DNA from: Clostridia bacterium | GTDB taxonomy: Bacteria; Bacillota; Clostridia; CAKSNL01; HGM11501 | Direction of reading: 5' to 3' | Length of the DNA stretch: 64,000 nucleotides | Assembly: GCA_017411325.1 (NCBI GenBank) | Contig: JAFQQJ010000007.1 | Span: 1 to 64,000 of the forward strand | Part shown: positions 30,699 to 40,751 of the stretch, in pieces | Layout of the letters: every line of letters starts with the position of its first letter | Position numbering within the stretch: the stretch's first letter is position 1 | Program-made: the position numbers and the translations under genes | Notes under the pieces: generated by a model | Databases searched by the model: none | What the model was told of the DNA's origin: nothing | Seen by the model: only the letters and a program-made list of their open reading frames with translations

Positions 30699-33416
30699 TT
30701 AGTCAAGATAATGAAGTGCCGAATTAACAACCGATGCATCGGCATTTCCTATTACGTATACGCCGTTTCCTAAGTTTGTCACAGCTATGTCCATGGTCTC
30801 TGCAAATATGCTTGCAGGAACATAGAAGTCATTTTCTGCGTAAATAACGGGTGCTGAAAGTGTCTTAAGTCTTCCGTTTGCTCTTGCTTCATATGAGCCT
30901 ACAACAGAATAGTACCAGTCGGTCTTTGCAACCTCTGTCTTATCCTCGTTGTAGTCAAAGTGATAGTAATAGAACATATTGGAAAGATAATCGTATTCAA
31001 TTCTGCCTCTGCCGTAGCCGAGTAATTCTTCAAATGCACGGCTGGGAATATAGAGTGTTCCGTTCATTTCAAAGGCATACTTTGATGAATCCTTTTCGTT
31101 TACGGTTTCAATCTTTCCGTTAACCAGCATTTTGGTCTTTCCCGCAACCAGAACGTGGGCATCCTTTAATGCTTCTCTCTCTGCTGCAGTTGTTGTAAAA
31201 TCGGCTTTTTCTGTGTAGAGATAGTTAAATCTTGCGATGGGAGCAGCATTACCCTTTTCGTAAAGCTCGATTACATCGGTAAATGTGCCGTTTACCCACT
31301 TAAGCTCGATTTCAACAGTTCCTGTTTCGCCTATTGTTGCTCTCGGAACGGCAATCTGCATTACATTACCGCTTCTTACGATATTTGCAGTTCCAACAAC
31401 TGTATATGTACCGTCAGGTGTTATTGCTTCAACATTGGATGAGCCGTCTCTTCCTATGATATAATCATAACCCTCAAGACCCGTTGAGTAGTTTCTGTCG
31501 GTATTAAGATAAAGGTTTGTTCCTGCTATATCTTCCCCTTCAACGGTCTTTGCCATAAAGTAAAGATTAGCCGAATCCCTCTGTACCTTTGAATATACAA
31601 CTCTCTTACCCGATTCGTTTACATAATCGGGGCGCTTTTCTCCGGTGCCGTGAACTTTATATAAAGCTTCAGAATTTCTGTCAACACCCTTATAGTTTAA
31701 GAATTCGGGCTTTACGTTATCCCACTGCGAAAGGTCGCCTGCGATATCGATTGTGCCTGCTTCACCTGCAGAAGGTGCAGGACGAACGCCTTTATGCTTT
31801 CTCATAAAGTCAACAAGAAGGTTATAGTAATCGTCTTTAAGCTGTCCCTTTGTAGGTTCAAAGTCACGGCTGTCGTTGGTATCAAAAGTATCAACAAAAG
31901 CTATCGCAAACTGTCCCCACTGATTCTGAATCTGAGCTGTCCACTCGTTCCAGCCGTCAACATATACAAAGTGAGGATCGAATTCCAACACTCTTCCTGC
32001 CTGTGCGCGGAACATATGAGCTTCTCTTGCACCGTTTTCACTTCTGTCTTCACCAAATACAGGAGAATAGTTTCTGCCCATTGTATAAGGACCGCCCATT
32101 GCATAGCTTGTTGCTTCGGGACCGTAAGAGTGGTTTAATGCAACTGTTACGTTCATAAAGTCAATTCTGCCGTCTTCTCTTACACCGTTTCTCGCACCCT
32201 GGGGGAAGTCTTCACACCAGGTCCATTTATCATTCTTATTCTTTGCCGCATTTACGTTTTCACGGAAGGTAAAGAACTCTTCGATAAAGTCAATCTGGTC
32301 AACTCTCGCAAGGTCCTTCTTATTGGGATTGTTGGATCTTGCAGTAGACATATCACGAAGACCACAGATTAACGGCTTACCGTCAAGGTGATACCACACA
32401 TCGGAGAAATCTTCGTAATAGAAATAGTTATTGTAAAGTGCTTCCATAAGTCTTAAGTTATAAAGACCGCCGTGCCATGCAAACACAGAAAATTCAGGAA
32501 CATTTACTCCGTCCTTTTTAAGGTCACGCATTGCCTGAAGGAGCACGTTTGTAGGCTCTAAATAAATTGCACCGCCGTTGGAGAAGTCTAAGAATATTGC
32601 ATCAACTCCTGCTGCTGCAAGAAGCTCAAGCTGATAGCGATGCGCCCAGTAGTCGTTACCCGAATAGAAGCCTATTGCAGGCTCGTCCCAGTAATATGTA
32701 GCAAGACCGCTCCAACCGGGGCTTGACTGATTCTGCATAGCATCGGGATATTTCTTTATAACATCGGAAATTATTCTTGCTTCGGATGTACCATTGGGTG
32801 TCCACCAGTTCCAGTACATCATACCTACCTCACGCTCACCCGTTTTAACAGGGCCTGCTTCGGCATAGTCTGCAACCCTGCGTCCGTAGCTGTCGGTTGC
32901 AACCCAGGTATCTTCATAGAAATCCTTTATGTATTCGTCTCCAACGTGATTGTCAAAAGCATTATCCTCATATGCCGCCTTTGAGAAGGTTACCTTCTTA
33001 ACCTGAAGGTTTTCTCCGACACCGGTGTTATAGCTTGCAACAAAATATACGTTGTGCTTACCTGCTGTGGGATTGATGAAAGCATCGTATACTCCGCCTC
33101 TGTTACTTAACACGATTGTGCCGATTAAGCTTCCCTCAACCGGATCGTCAATCATAATGCGGAAGGCTTCGCCGTTGTGTCCTCCAAGAGGATTGAAATA
33201 AGCCTCCATAATGACAGAGTTTATTCCGGTAAGGTCAACATCCTTATAACCGAAATAATCGTTGATGGCAAAGTCACTTATTGTGTTTCCCATCTGTATG
33301 CCCTTGTTTTCAGTTGCATCCGACGGCATAAGAACAATGTCGCCGCTTGATGCAAGAACTGTGCTTACAGATAAAACCATCATAAGTGCAAGCATCAATA
33401 CAAGAATTTTTTTCAT
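30699..33416 (-). CDS. Secreted glycoside hydrolase-like protein with CBM and Cu-amine-oxidase-N
   Basis: A 905-residue protein. A signal peptide lies at 1-22. A CBM6-like beta-sandwich lies at about 25-150 (AFRIMIDDPVEGSLIGTIVL). A TIM-barrel-like region lies at about 190-545 (GMMYWNWWTPNG, YYWDEPAIGFYSGND, GVDAIFLDFSNGG, FVYVDGWNEW), reminiscent of GH71/GH99-type enzymes. A beta-sandwich region near 550-730 and a C-terminal Cu-amine-oxidase-N-like domain (TLYIPSRAFEELLGYG) follow. The exact GH family is not certain. It is divergently transcribed from an AraC regulator that probably controls it. Confidence 0.82.
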   Translation of the reverse strand: MKKILVLMLALMMVLSVSTVLASSGDIVLMPSDATENKGIQMGNTISDFAINDYFGYKDVDLTGINSVIMEAYFNPLGGHNGEAFRIMIDDPVEGSLIGTIVLSNRGGVYDAFINPTAGKHNVYFVASYNTGVGENLQVKKVTFSKAAYEDNAFDNHVGDEYIKDFYEDTWVATDSYGRRVADYAEAGPVKTGEREVGMMYWNWWTPNGTSEARIISDVIKKYPDAMQNQSSPGWSGLATYYWDEPAIGFYSGNDYWAHRYQLELLAAAGVDAIFLDFSNGGAIYLEPTNVLLQAMRDLKKDGVNVPEFSVFAWHGGLYNLRLMEALYNNYFYYEDFSDVWYHLDGKPLICGLRDMSTARSNNPNKKDLARVDQIDFIEEFFTFRENVNAAKNKNDKWTWCEDFPQGARNGVREDGRIDFMNVTVALNHSYGPEATSYAMGGPYTMGRNYSPVFGEDRSENGAREAHMFRAQAGRVLEFDPHFVYVDGWNEWTAQIQNQWGQFAIAFVDTFDTNDSRDFEPTKGQLKDDYYNLLVDFMRKHKGVRPAPSAGEAGTIDIAGDLSQWDNVKPEFLNYKGVDRNSEALYKVHGTGEKRPDYVNESGKRVVYSKVQRDSANLYFMAKTVEGEDIAGTNLYLNTDRNYSTGLEGYDYIIGRDGSSNVEAITPDGTYTVVGTANIVRSGNVMQIAVPRATIGETGTVEIELKWVNGTFTDVIELYEKGNAAPIARFNYLYTEKADFTTTAAEREALKDAHVLVAGKTKMLVNGKIETVNEKDSSKYAFEMNGTLYIPSRAFEELLGYGRGRIEYDYLSNMFYYYHFDYNEDKTEVAKTDWYYSVVGSYEARANGRLKTLSAPVIYAENDFYVPASIFAETMDIAVTNLGNGVYVIGNADASVVNSALHYLD

Positions 33417-33509
33417 GCGTTTTTCCCTCTTTCTTTTTTTATTTTATGGATTTTCAAAAAATCATCATAAATATAATTTGAGTATAACATTTTTTTATGC
33501 AATTTACTA

Positions 33510-33539
33510 TTGCAATATGTAAGTAAAATTTGATATAAT
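33510..33539 (+). promoter_or_regulatory. Promoter of the AraC-type regulator
   Basis: TTGCAA (33510-33515), an 18-base spacer, and TATAAT (33534-33539). The 150-base divergent gap also serves the leftward 905-residue gene. Confidence 0.65.
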
Positions 33540-33568
33540 GTTAGTTGTAAAAAGGAGGCGGTTTTTAT

Positions 33569-34369
33569 ATGTTTATAGCAGATGTACCGGATCAGTTTCT
33601 TGCCTGGTGCGAAAATAAGCCCAAGCTTACCGACCTTTTTCCTGTTATGGTAGGGCATGAGGTGTGCAAAAGGGACAAGAAGCCAAACTGCAGAAGAAAC
33701 ATATACTACTTATTACATTATGTCAAATCAGGAAGCGGCTATTTAAAGGACAATTCAGGCACCCACCTTATATCCGGGGGCTCCTGCTTCCTCATCCGCC
33801 CCGATGAATCTGTAACCTATTTCCCGAATCCTGATGATCCCTGGGAATATATATGGGTAGGTTTTTCGGGAAAGCTTGCCTCCCGTTTTGACTATATTCC
33901 CGGTATCTTTAACTTTCCTTCTCCCCTTTTTCTTGAAATACTTGATGCCGTAAAAGAATCATCCGAAGCAGAAATGCTTGTAACTTCATTATTATATAAG
34001 TTGTATGCCCTCTTGTTTTCCGAAAAGCAGAGCATAACATCCGATGTAAAAAGCCACCATGTAAAAACCGTGGTTCGCTATTTAGACTATAATTTTATGA
34101 ACGATATTTCAATTGACGAAATTGCAAAAAGGCACAACCTGAACAGAAACTATCTTTCCCAGATATTCAAAGAGCAGGTCGGCACAACAATGCAGGAATA
34201 TCGCTTAAAAAAGCGGCTTACCGAAGCTTACGACCTTTTATCCAAAGGAACAAGTGTAACGGAAGCCGGAAATATGGTGGGATATAACGATATATCCGTT
34301 TTTTCAAGGGCATTTAAGAAGTTTTACGGAAAAAGCCCGGGTGCTGTCAAGAAAAAAGCTGTTAAATAA
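33569..34369 (+). CDS. AraC-family transcriptional regulator
   Basis: A 266-residue protein. The N-terminal cupin-like sensor (IYYLLHYVKSGSGYLKD, GGSCFLIRPDESVTYFP, PWEYIWVGFSG) spans about 40-120. The C-terminal double HTH spans about 165-260 (ISIDEIAKRHNLNRNYLSQIFKEQVGTTMQEYRLKKRL, TEAGNMVGYNDISVFSRAFKKFYG). AAAAGGAGG precedes the ATG. Typical of regulators of sugar-use loci. Divergent from the secreted glycosidase genes and probably activating them in response to a sugar. Confidence 0.92.
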   Translation: MFIADVPDQFLAWCENKPKLTDLFPVMVGHEVCKRDKKPNCRRNIYYLLHYVKSGSGYLKDNSGTHLISGGSCFLIRPDESVTYFPNPDDPWEYIWVGFSGKLASRFDYIPGIFNFPSPLFLEILDAVKESSEAEMLVTSLLYKLYALLFSEKQSITSDVKSHHVKTVVRYLDYNFMNDISIDEIAKRHNLNRNYLSQIFKEQVGTTMQEYRLKKRLTEAYDLLSKGTSVTEAGNMVGYNDISVFSRAFKKFYGKSPGAVKKKAVK

Positions 34370-34382
34370 AATGATTAATGAT

Positions 34383-34412
34383 GGCAGGCAAAAAAAGCCT
34401 GCCTTCTTTTTT
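34383..34412 (+). terminator. Terminator of the AraC gene
   Basis: GGCAGGC, six A, GCCTGCC, then TTCTTTTTT (34383-34412). The rest of the gap to 34710 holds two further leftward hairpin terminators. Confidence 0.92.
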
Positions 34413-34506
34413 CTTTCCTCTGTTCCCGGATTCATTTTAGCACGATTCAAAATTCAAGTCAACATTCAACAGTACAGAATTTAGTACTATATTCCACTTT
34501 TGAAAC

Positions 34507-34533
34507 AAAAAAGCGAAAGCAAATGCCTTCGCT
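34507..34533 (-). terminator. Leftward terminator-like hairpin, related to 40984-41015
   Basis: Read leftward, a 9-bp stem with one G-U pair (34525-34533 with 34512-34520) is followed by T-rich sequence. The preceding 50 bases (from about 34465) resemble 40949-40985, the flank of the second GH29 copy. Confidence 0.65.
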
Positions 34534-34624
34534 CCGTTAAAAGAAAATATAGTCTCTGTATGAGATAAGTATTGGTATGCATAAAAACTTTTATATTCAT
34601 TTTTTATGAATGCACTATGAAATT

Positions 34625-34659
34625 AAAAAAGGAGCAAGGTTGAAATACGCCTTGCTCCT
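34625..34659 (-). terminator. Terminator after the TIGR04076-like gene
   Basis: A perfect 10-bp stem (34650-34659 with 34630-34639) followed leftward by TTTTTT. Confidence 0.9.
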
Positions 34660-34709
34660 ATACAGATAGTTAGTCCAACAAATTGGAATTGGTTTTATGA
34701 ATAACATTT

Positions 34710-35042
34710 TCAATCTTTCGGTCTGGGACCATTGGGAAGAGGTTTTCCGTTTTTATCACGGTTAATAGGAGTGGCTTTAAGATGAAATTGTATACATCCA
34801 TCTGCACACGGTATATTCATTTCATATTTTTCTTTTTCTCCTCTATATGTAAAGTCACCACCACATCGGATAACTTCACACCATGTGTATACTTTTATCA
34901 TTGTTTTAGGACACATTCCAGCAGGACATTCATAAGAAAAGACAAATTTGTCTCCTCTTTCTAATCCAAGCCTACAATGCCCTGCTTTTCCCTCTATTGC
35001 TGTTAATTCAAATTGCCAATCTTCAGTGCACCATTTTTGCAT
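34710..35042 (-). CDS. TIGR04076-like small protein
   Basis: The start is placed at the ATG at 35042, behind GGAGGATATTG; the frame stays open 38 codons further up but has no such site there. The 110-residue product contains CRLGLERGDKFVFSYECPAG, GMCPKTMIKVYTWCEVIRCGGDF and a CADGC motif. This resembles the small Cys-containing TIGR04076 family of anaerobes, function unknown. It interrupts the otherwise glycan-related region and lies beside a hairpin repeat (35238-35353), so it may have arrived separately. Confidence 0.75.
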   Translation of the reverse strand: MQKWCTEDWQFELTAIEGKAGHCRLGLERGDKFVFSYECPAGMCPKTMIKVYTWCEVIRCGGDFTYRGEKEKYEMNIPCADGCIQFHLKATPINRDKNGKPLPNGPRPKD

Positions 35043-35237
35043 ATCAATATCCTCCGTCAAATTTTTAGTTGTGTAACTCTTTCTATAATAGACTGTAAAA
35101 TAGTAAAAAATTCCAATTACTGACGATATTATAGCATGTTTTTGCTCATTTGTCATCTATTTATGAATAATTAACATTAAATGATGTATATTTTTCTTCA
35201 TCAACACTTATATAGGACAGAGACAAAATATAAAAAA

Positions 35238-35353
35238 GGCTGCGAAAAATCCAAAACACGGTTCGTCGGAAACCGCCGAACCCTACAATATGTATTGAAC
35301 AAAAATTGTAGGGAATGGCGCTTGCCGACATTCCGAATTGATTTTTCACAGCC
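35238..35353. repeat. 116-base multi-hairpin extragenic element
   Basis: Outer arms GGCTGCGAAAAATC (35238-35251) and GATTTTTCACAGCC (35340-35353) pair. Inside are three smaller stems: GGTTCG..CGAACC, CCCTACAAT..ATTGTAGGG, and GGAATGGCG..CGACATTCC. Read leftward it ends in TTTTTT, so it can also terminate the GH29 operon. It looks like an interspersed repeat rather than a simple terminator. Confidence 0.7.
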
Positions 35354-35359
35354 AGTTTT

Positions 35360-36631
35360 TTAATACAACGCTATTGATTTTATATGGCAGGTGTCCTTTT
35401 TGTCAAAAATTGTGAACGTAAGTTTTTTCACACCTTCCGGGAGGGGCAAAATTCTTTTATGTCCTATCGCCTTTCCCTCAATTCCCACATCGGTTTTATA
35501 AGAAAGTATCCTTTCGCCGTATTTTATATCCTCGCATACAACAAGATATTTTGCATCTTTTTCGCTTTCCAATATATACTCGTCTTCAGTAAGGTCGCCT
35601 TCCTTTATATATAAAGGCTCGCCGAAGGCTTCTTTCACAAGTTCTCCGAAGCCTTTGAACTCTTCCTTATCCTTATCTGAAAAAAGTCCCTTGTCGTTTA
35701 TTGCCATACCGATTAAGAAGTTGGTGTTTCTGCCAACGGAATAAAGGTATTTTTCGAAAAGCTCTTCCTTTGTAAATACAGCATCATCCTGACCTTCCTG
35801 CCAGAACCATCCACCCTGAAAGCTTCGTCTTGAATCACGGTTCGGAACATCCGATTCCGCAGGACGCCATACGTTTCCGAAGGGGTCTCCTCCACGATCG
35901 GTTTCCTCACTCATTCCGTCAAAGCTTTCGTGTTCAAAATTAACCGTAGCATAGGTATCAAAGGGAGCTTCTCCTCTTTCATTTCCAACCCATCGAATTC
36001 CGTTACCCATATTAATCGGACCCTGGAAAACTATCGCATCCTTCTGAAGCTTGCATAAAAGCTCGGCAATAGGAGGTCCGCCCTTTTCGGGAGGAAGGCA
36101 CCCTCCGTCAAACCATATTTCAAAAAGCTCTCCGTATTCTGTCCATAGCTCCGTAAGCTGACCTATCACCATATCATTGTAGCGCTTCTGTTCGTCTTTA
36201 TCGCCGCTTATGCAAAGACCGGGGCTGTCCACCTTATAATAGGCGTTGCAGGATGCAGAACAGTAAATTCCCGGAAGTACTCCGTATTTTTTGCAGGATG
36301 CGATAAATTCCGCCACGATATCGCCTTTACCGTTTTTATAAGGCGAGTTTCCTATATGATAGTCGTGCTGTTTTGTGGGCCAGAGCGAAAATCCCGAGCA
36401 ATGCTTTGCAACAAGTACCGCATATTTCGCACCTGCCGAAACCGCCGCTTCAATCCATTGGTCGGTGTCAAGGCACTCAGGATTAAACACCGATGCGGGC
36501 GGCTGATAGTTAAAGTCGCTCCTGAAATCGTATGTCGGTTCAAAGGTCTGCATATCAATATGTATAATTACGCCTATTTCCGCATCAGCCCATTTAATCT
36601 GCTGCTCGTTAGGACAAAGAATTTCTTTCAT
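35360..36631 (-). CDS. GH29 alpha-L-fucosidase, copy 1
   Basis: The ATG at 36631 follows AAGGAGG at good spacing. The 423-residue product has the GH29 landmarks YAVLVAKHCSGFSLWPTKQHDY, KKYGVLPGIYCSASCNAYY and EIWFDGG (nucleophile Asp). No signal peptide, so it works in the cytoplasm on imported fucosylated oligosaccharides. It is near-identical in layout and sequence to the copy at 41079-42350. It is the last gene of an operon with a beta-helix protein and GH95, 20 bases after the former's stop. Confidence 0.9.
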   Translation of the reverse strand: MKEILCPNEQQIKWADAEIGVIIHIDMQTFEPTYDFRSDFNYQPPASVFNPECLDTDQWIEAAVSAGAKYAVLVAKHCSGFSLWPTKQHDYHIGNSPYKNGKGDIVAEFIASCKKYGVLPGIYCSASCNAYYKVDSPGLCISGDKDEQKRYNDMVIGQLTELWTEYGELFEIWFDGGCLPPEKGGPPIAELLCKLQKDAIVFQGPINMGNGIRWVGNERGEAPFDTYATVNFEHESFDGMSEETDRGGDPFGNVWRPAESDVPNRDSRRSFQGGWFWQEGQDDAVFTKEELFEKYLYSVGRNTNFLIGMAINDKGLFSDKDKEEFKGFGELVKEAFGEPLYIKEGDLTEDEYILESEKDAKYLVVCEDIKYGERILSYKTDVGIEGKAIGHKRILPLPEGVKKLTFTIFDKKDTCHIKSIALY

Positions 36632-36650
36632 ATAAATCCTCCTTCGTATT

Positions 36651-38306
36651 TTATCTCTGATTTGCCGTATTGACAAACCTTTGTTCCATTATTTCTCCGA
36701 TTCCGATATTATTCATCATAAGGGGCTTTTCACACCCTTTTGCAACGTGAATATCACATACATCCCCATTAAAAATATTGCCCTCCAGCAAAATATTCTT
36801 TCCGCCCGGATTGAACGAAACGGCTGAAGATGCGCCTTTTTTCGCCTTGAAAACATTACCTTTTATAATTACAGAGCCGTATTCTTCGTCATTCTCTCCC
36901 GATGTAAAATACATTTCGGGATATTTTTCAAACTCTCCCGTAACGTGGCAAAAACGCCCCGTTTGTATGTCAGGAGTGCATTTTTCTGTGTTTCCGCTGA
37001 AAATATTTCCCATTATAACGGCGTTTTTCGGGCTGTTGAACCAGCACCCTCTTCCGCCTCCGGTAAAGGTATTTCCTACAATGGTTATATCCTCTGTTCC
37101 CCTCTCCACACTAATGGTTCTCGAGCCGTTTGTTCCGTAAACCGTATTTCCCGAAAGCGTAACATTTTTACAGAAAAATCCTATGTATAAAGCGCCCATT
37201 CTCGAGCCTAAAATCTGATTATCTGAGAAAACCACATTTTCGCTTCTTGCAATGTGCGTACTGTCACCTTCTCCCGAAACACGGCAGCCTGTAACTGTTA
37301 TATTCTTTCCGTATACAACATTTACAGAGCCCTTTTCCTCTTTCGGATTTCTCACATTTATTTTTTCCATATCAAGCACACCAAAAGGACAATAGAGGTC
37401 GTGGAAAATGAAAAACATATTTCTGAAAAGCCGAGTATTATGCGGCATTGCGGATATTTTCACAGGTTCTCCGTTTTCTTTTTCACTTATAAAAAGTGAA
37501 TTTTCCGCACCTTTATTTAATACAAAATACTGTTTTCCGCGTATTATTCCAACGGGCATTTCTTTTCCGAAAAATGTAACTGCATCCCTTTCTTCAGGAA
37601 GTGCCTTCGGCATAAATTCCGCCACAATGCCTCCATCTTTATCAAGGGTGAGCTCTTCAGATATATGTTCTTTCGGGATATTTGAAAGTGCATTAAAAAC
37701 TGAAGCTTCGTCATATTCGCTTGCAAATACCACCCTCTGCCACAGATATCCGTAATCCCACATAAATCTGGCACAGCGAATAAAGCGACAGTCCTTAACA
37801 TCAATATTTTCAGCCTTTTTATGTTCAAAGCCTTCCACGCTGACAACAGTTCCCGCCACATCATAGCCTGTCACATTTTTTATGCGTATATCTTTTACGC
37901 ATCCTCCCTCTCTTGTGTATATGCATATACACCCCGTAAAGGAATAAGGCTTCCACAGATTTTCCTTTTTATTTATATCATAGACATAGCCCCTGAAGCT
38001 TCCGCCCTGCCAGGTGAAGTCTTCAACATTTATTCCCCTAAACATTCTCCGTATGAAATTATCTCCAAGATTTTCAGGAAACTTAAACTCCGCTCCGTCT
38101 GCAATAACCAATGTATGAGAGTAAAGGGGTATAGAATCTCCCGAATCAACAAGATATTCTCCGGGCTCTATAACAATAACTGATTTTTCTCTTTCCGAAG
38201 ATTTTTCAAAGCATTTTTTCAGCGCTTCAAAAGCATTTTTCTTTCCGTCCGAAAAGTTGCCGAATTCAGATAGTCTTATAACATTTTCTTTTCCTGCAAT
38301 GCTCAT
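36651..38306 (-). CDS. Right-handed beta-helix protein, polysaccharide-lyase-like
   Basis: A 551-residue protein. Starts VIRLSEFGNFSDGKKNAFEALKKC, the pectate-lyase-superfamily N-terminus. Repeated strands follow (ITVTGCRVSGEGDSTHI, VVFSDNQILGSRMGALYI, VTLSGNTVYG, ITIVGNTFTGG, AVIMGNIFSG), each ending in Asn-x-Phe/Val turns typical of beta-helices. No signal peptide, hence probably intracellular. It overlaps the GH95 gene by four bases and is probably a glycosidase or lyase acting on the same glycan. Family and activity are not resolved. Confidence 0.82.
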   Translation of the reverse strand: MSIAGKENVIRLSEFGNFSDGKKNAFEALKKCFEKSSEREKSVIVIEPGEYLVDSGDSIPLYSHTLVIADGAEFKFPENLGDNFIRRMFRGINVEDFTWQGGSFRGYVYDINKKENLWKPYSFTGCICIYTREGGCVKDIRIKNVTGYDVAGTVVSVEGFEHKKAENIDVKDCRFIRCARFMWDYGYLWQRVVFASEYDEASVFNALSNIPKEHISEELTLDKDGGIVAEFMPKALPEERDAVTFFGKEMPVGIIRGKQYFVLNKGAENSLFISEKENGEPVKISAMPHNTRLFRNMFFIFHDLYCPFGVLDMEKINVRNPKEEKGSVNVVYGKNITVTGCRVSGEGDSTHIARSENVVFSDNQILGSRMGALYIGFFCKNVTLSGNTVYGTNGSRTISVERGTEDITIVGNTFTGGGRGCWFNSPKNAVIMGNIFSGNTEKCTPDIQTGRFCHVTGEFEKYPEMYFTSGENDEEYGSVIIKGNVFKAKKGASSAVSFNPGGKNILLEGNIFNGDVCDIHVAKGCEKPLMMNNIGIGEIMEQRFVNTANQR

Positions 38307-40657
38307 ATCTCAAAATCCCTTTCAAATCTTCCCTTTTCAGTAAGCTTTATTTTTTCTTTATAATTGCCGACTTTTACGGTGACTTCTGCATTTTCTTCCG
38401 ACGTTATGGAAAAGCGAAGCTTTCCGTCTTTAAGTTCAAATGAGACTTTTCCGTCGGGGAATGTCAAATTTTCTGCCTTTACATATTTCATTCTGTCAGG
38501 CTTTGCAGGCAGAATATGAATTATGCCGTCATTATACTGAAAAAGCATATCCTGAATTACTGCAACGGTTCCCATCAAGGCATCAAGCTGCACGGGAGTC
38601 ATATGGTCAACGTTTATCCCCGTTCCCATATGGCGCCAGTCATTATGAAGTGTAAAGAAATTATCAAGAACTATCCCCTTTGCCATGGTTATTATTTTTC
38701 CAAGAGCTTCGTTTCCCTCGCCAAACCTTGTGTGAATAAGTCCAAGGTGCGGAAAGCTCCAGCCTGACATTGCACCCGATATTCTTTTTTCCCCTGCTTT
38801 TTTGAAGGCCTTTGCAAGGCGTAAATTATTTTCCGACGTTACTTCCGTTCCGGGAAACACGGGATAAAGATGAGAAAAATGTCTGTGGTCATAATTATCC
38901 GAAAGCTCAGGAGACATCCACTCTTTTACCGCTCCGTCCTCATTTATTTCGTATCCCGGAATTTCTGAAATCAACTTTTTCCAGTTTTCTATGCTTTCCT
39001 TTGGAATAATAGTCCTGCAATATACGCTTTCCGTCAGCTTTAACAAGTTACAGATAACTTCCTTCATAAGTGCAAAGTCCATTGTCGCATTTTCAACCGC
39101 AGGACAAGGATGTCCCAGTGCCCCTGTCGGATTAAGCTTTACAAGGTTTCCGGGCGAGTTTTCAGGTGACACCGAAGGATAAATTCTCATCCTGCCATTT
39201 TTATCATAGGTAATATAATCTTCGTAGAACTGAGCTGTTTCTATCATAAAAGGAAGTATTTTTTCGTTAAGAGTTACTTCATCCTTTGTGTATGTAAAAT
39301 AATCATAAAAATGCTTTGAAAGCCAGGCGGCGCCTGAAATCCAGTTAAGAATTACCGGTACTATCGGATGAGGCGGTGCATAATCTTTTCCGTCCAGGGT
39401 TTCGGGATATGAGTAAACCGGCACAAAAATACCACGGCAACCGAAAAGCTTTTTTGCATTTTCTTTCATATCGGGCATTTTCTTATGATAATAGTCTATG
39501 AGATTTTTTATGCTCTCGGATAAATTTCCCGTCAGGGTGTGCCAGTACATACACTGAACATTTTCATTGCAAACGTGAGCCGTCCACGGAAGATCGTTTG
39601 CCCCGGGCCAGAGTCCGTAAAGCGGAAAGGGATTTGCATCGGAGTGTATAGCAGATATAAAGAGGTATCTGCCAAAACGCCATATTTTTTCAAGAAAGGC
39701 GTCTGATGCCTCATCCTCGTATGCTTCGTCAAGAAGCTCTTCGTTGGTGTAATCAATCCTCTCGTCAGTATCTTCTGTCAGGAAAATTGAAACTCTTCCG
39801 TAAAGCTCTTTATGTAACAAGCTATGCGCTATAAGTGCTTCGTCAAAATCCTTTGAATTATTTATTTTTTCATTAAGCAGCAGGAAAGCTTCTTTCCTGT
39901 CCACCTTCGCAAAGCTTAAAAGCTTCACCGTAAAATCCCTGCCCGTAACAAGTATTCCTTTTTCGCTTCTCTTTACCGTTCCGCTTTCAGATGTCACCGA
40001 AATGAGTGCTCCGAAATCCTGTCCGTCGGTGTTTGCAGCATAAAATATGCCGTTATCAGAGAATTCTTTAGTAAGCTTTTCCCGTCTTCTTTCTGCTTCA
40101 TTTTTTGAAATCCCGTCAAGATTGTCATAAAAATCAAAATCAATTTCATAGGAAGCATCAAAATCCGCAGTTACTCTCGTATATAAAATTCCCGACTCTC
40201 TCGATGCAAAATATTCTCTTTTACTTAATCCTCTCTGATCAGTCCAGGAAACAAAGGCAAGGGCCTTTTCAAGCTCTATACCCCGTCTGTAATGCTTAAA
40301 TGTAACACCGTCAGTAACATAGGAAAGCTTCAGCGAGCCAAGAGGAAACGGCGACGGAGCTCCTGTTTTATAAAACTCTTTTTCATGAAGGGCGTTTTCC
40401 ATCATATGACAGGCATCTAAATATTTCCCTTCATCAATTTTCTTTCGCATCTGCTTAAAGCTGTCGCTTATATCGGGGACGGGAAGTATATTCCCCCACC
40501 TGTGCCAAAGGTCGTGGCGCGTGATTATAACCTGCTCTTTTTCAATGGCTCCAAGTATAAGTCCGCCTGTTATTCCGCATCCTATGGGAAGTGCTTCCTT
40601 CCACATATCCTTTTCCCTTGATGCAGGTCTTTTAAGCACAATAACATCTCTCGGCAT
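38303..40657 (-). CDS. GH95-family glycosidase (alpha-fucosidase-like)
   Basis: A 784-residue protein of usual GH95 length. WKEALPIGCGITGGLILGAIEKE, HDLWHRWG, NENVQCMYWHTLTGNL and YPSVSPENSPGN are family landmarks. A (alpha/alpha)6 barrel, then a C-terminal beta domain. GH95 cleaves alpha-1,2-linked fucose, or galactose in some members. No signal peptide, so cytoplasmic. It heads the operon GH95, beta-helix, GH29. Its promoter region is a duplicated copy of the atpI/GH29 divergent promoter. Confidence 0.9.
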   Translation of the reverse strand: MPRDVIVLKRPASREKDMWKEALPIGCGITGGLILGAIEKEQVIITRHDLWHRWGNILPVPDISDSFKQMRKKIDEGKYLDACHMMENALHEKEFYKTGAPSPFPLGSLKLSYVTDGVTFKHYRRGIELEKALAFVSWTDQRGLSKREYFASRESGILYTRVTADFDASYEIDFDFYDNLDGISKNEAERRREKLTKEFSDNGIFYAANTDGQDFGALISVTSESGTVKRSEKGILVTGRDFTVKLLSFAKVDRKEAFLLLNEKINNSKDFDEALIAHSLLHKELYGRVSIFLTEDTDERIDYTNEELLDEAYEDEASDAFLEKIWRFGRYLFISAIHSDANPFPLYGLWPGANDLPWTAHVCNENVQCMYWHTLTGNLSESIKNLIDYYHKKMPDMKENAKKLFGCRGIFVPVYSYPETLDGKDYAPPHPIVPVILNWISGAAWLSKHFYDYFTYTKDEVTLNEKILPFMIETAQFYEDYITYDKNGRMRIYPSVSPENSPGNLVKLNPTGALGHPCPAVENATMDFALMKEVICNLLKLTESVYCRTIIPKESIENWKKLISEIPGYEINEDGAVKEWMSPELSDNYDHRHFSHLYPVFPGTEVTSENNLRLAKAFKKAGEKRISGAMSGWSFPHLGLIHTRFGEGNEALGKIITMAKGIVLDNFFTLHNDWRHMGTGINVDHMTPVQLDALMGTVAVIQDMLFQYNDGIIHILPAKPDRMKYVKAENLTFPDGKVSFELKDGKLRFSITSEENAEVTVKVGNYKEKIKLTEKGRFERDFEI

Positions 40658-40751
40658 ACTAATCCCTCCTCAAAATAAATATAGCACACAAAAAGGCAAA
40701 AAGCAACATACAAAACAATGCTAAATTTAACAATTTATTTTCTTTTTTCCC

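Noticed and set aside
35043..35156. Longer start for the TIGR04076-like protein
   Set aside because: The extra 38 codons encode a Tyr-rich stretch with no homology and no ribosome binding site; GGAGGATATTG marks the start at 35042.
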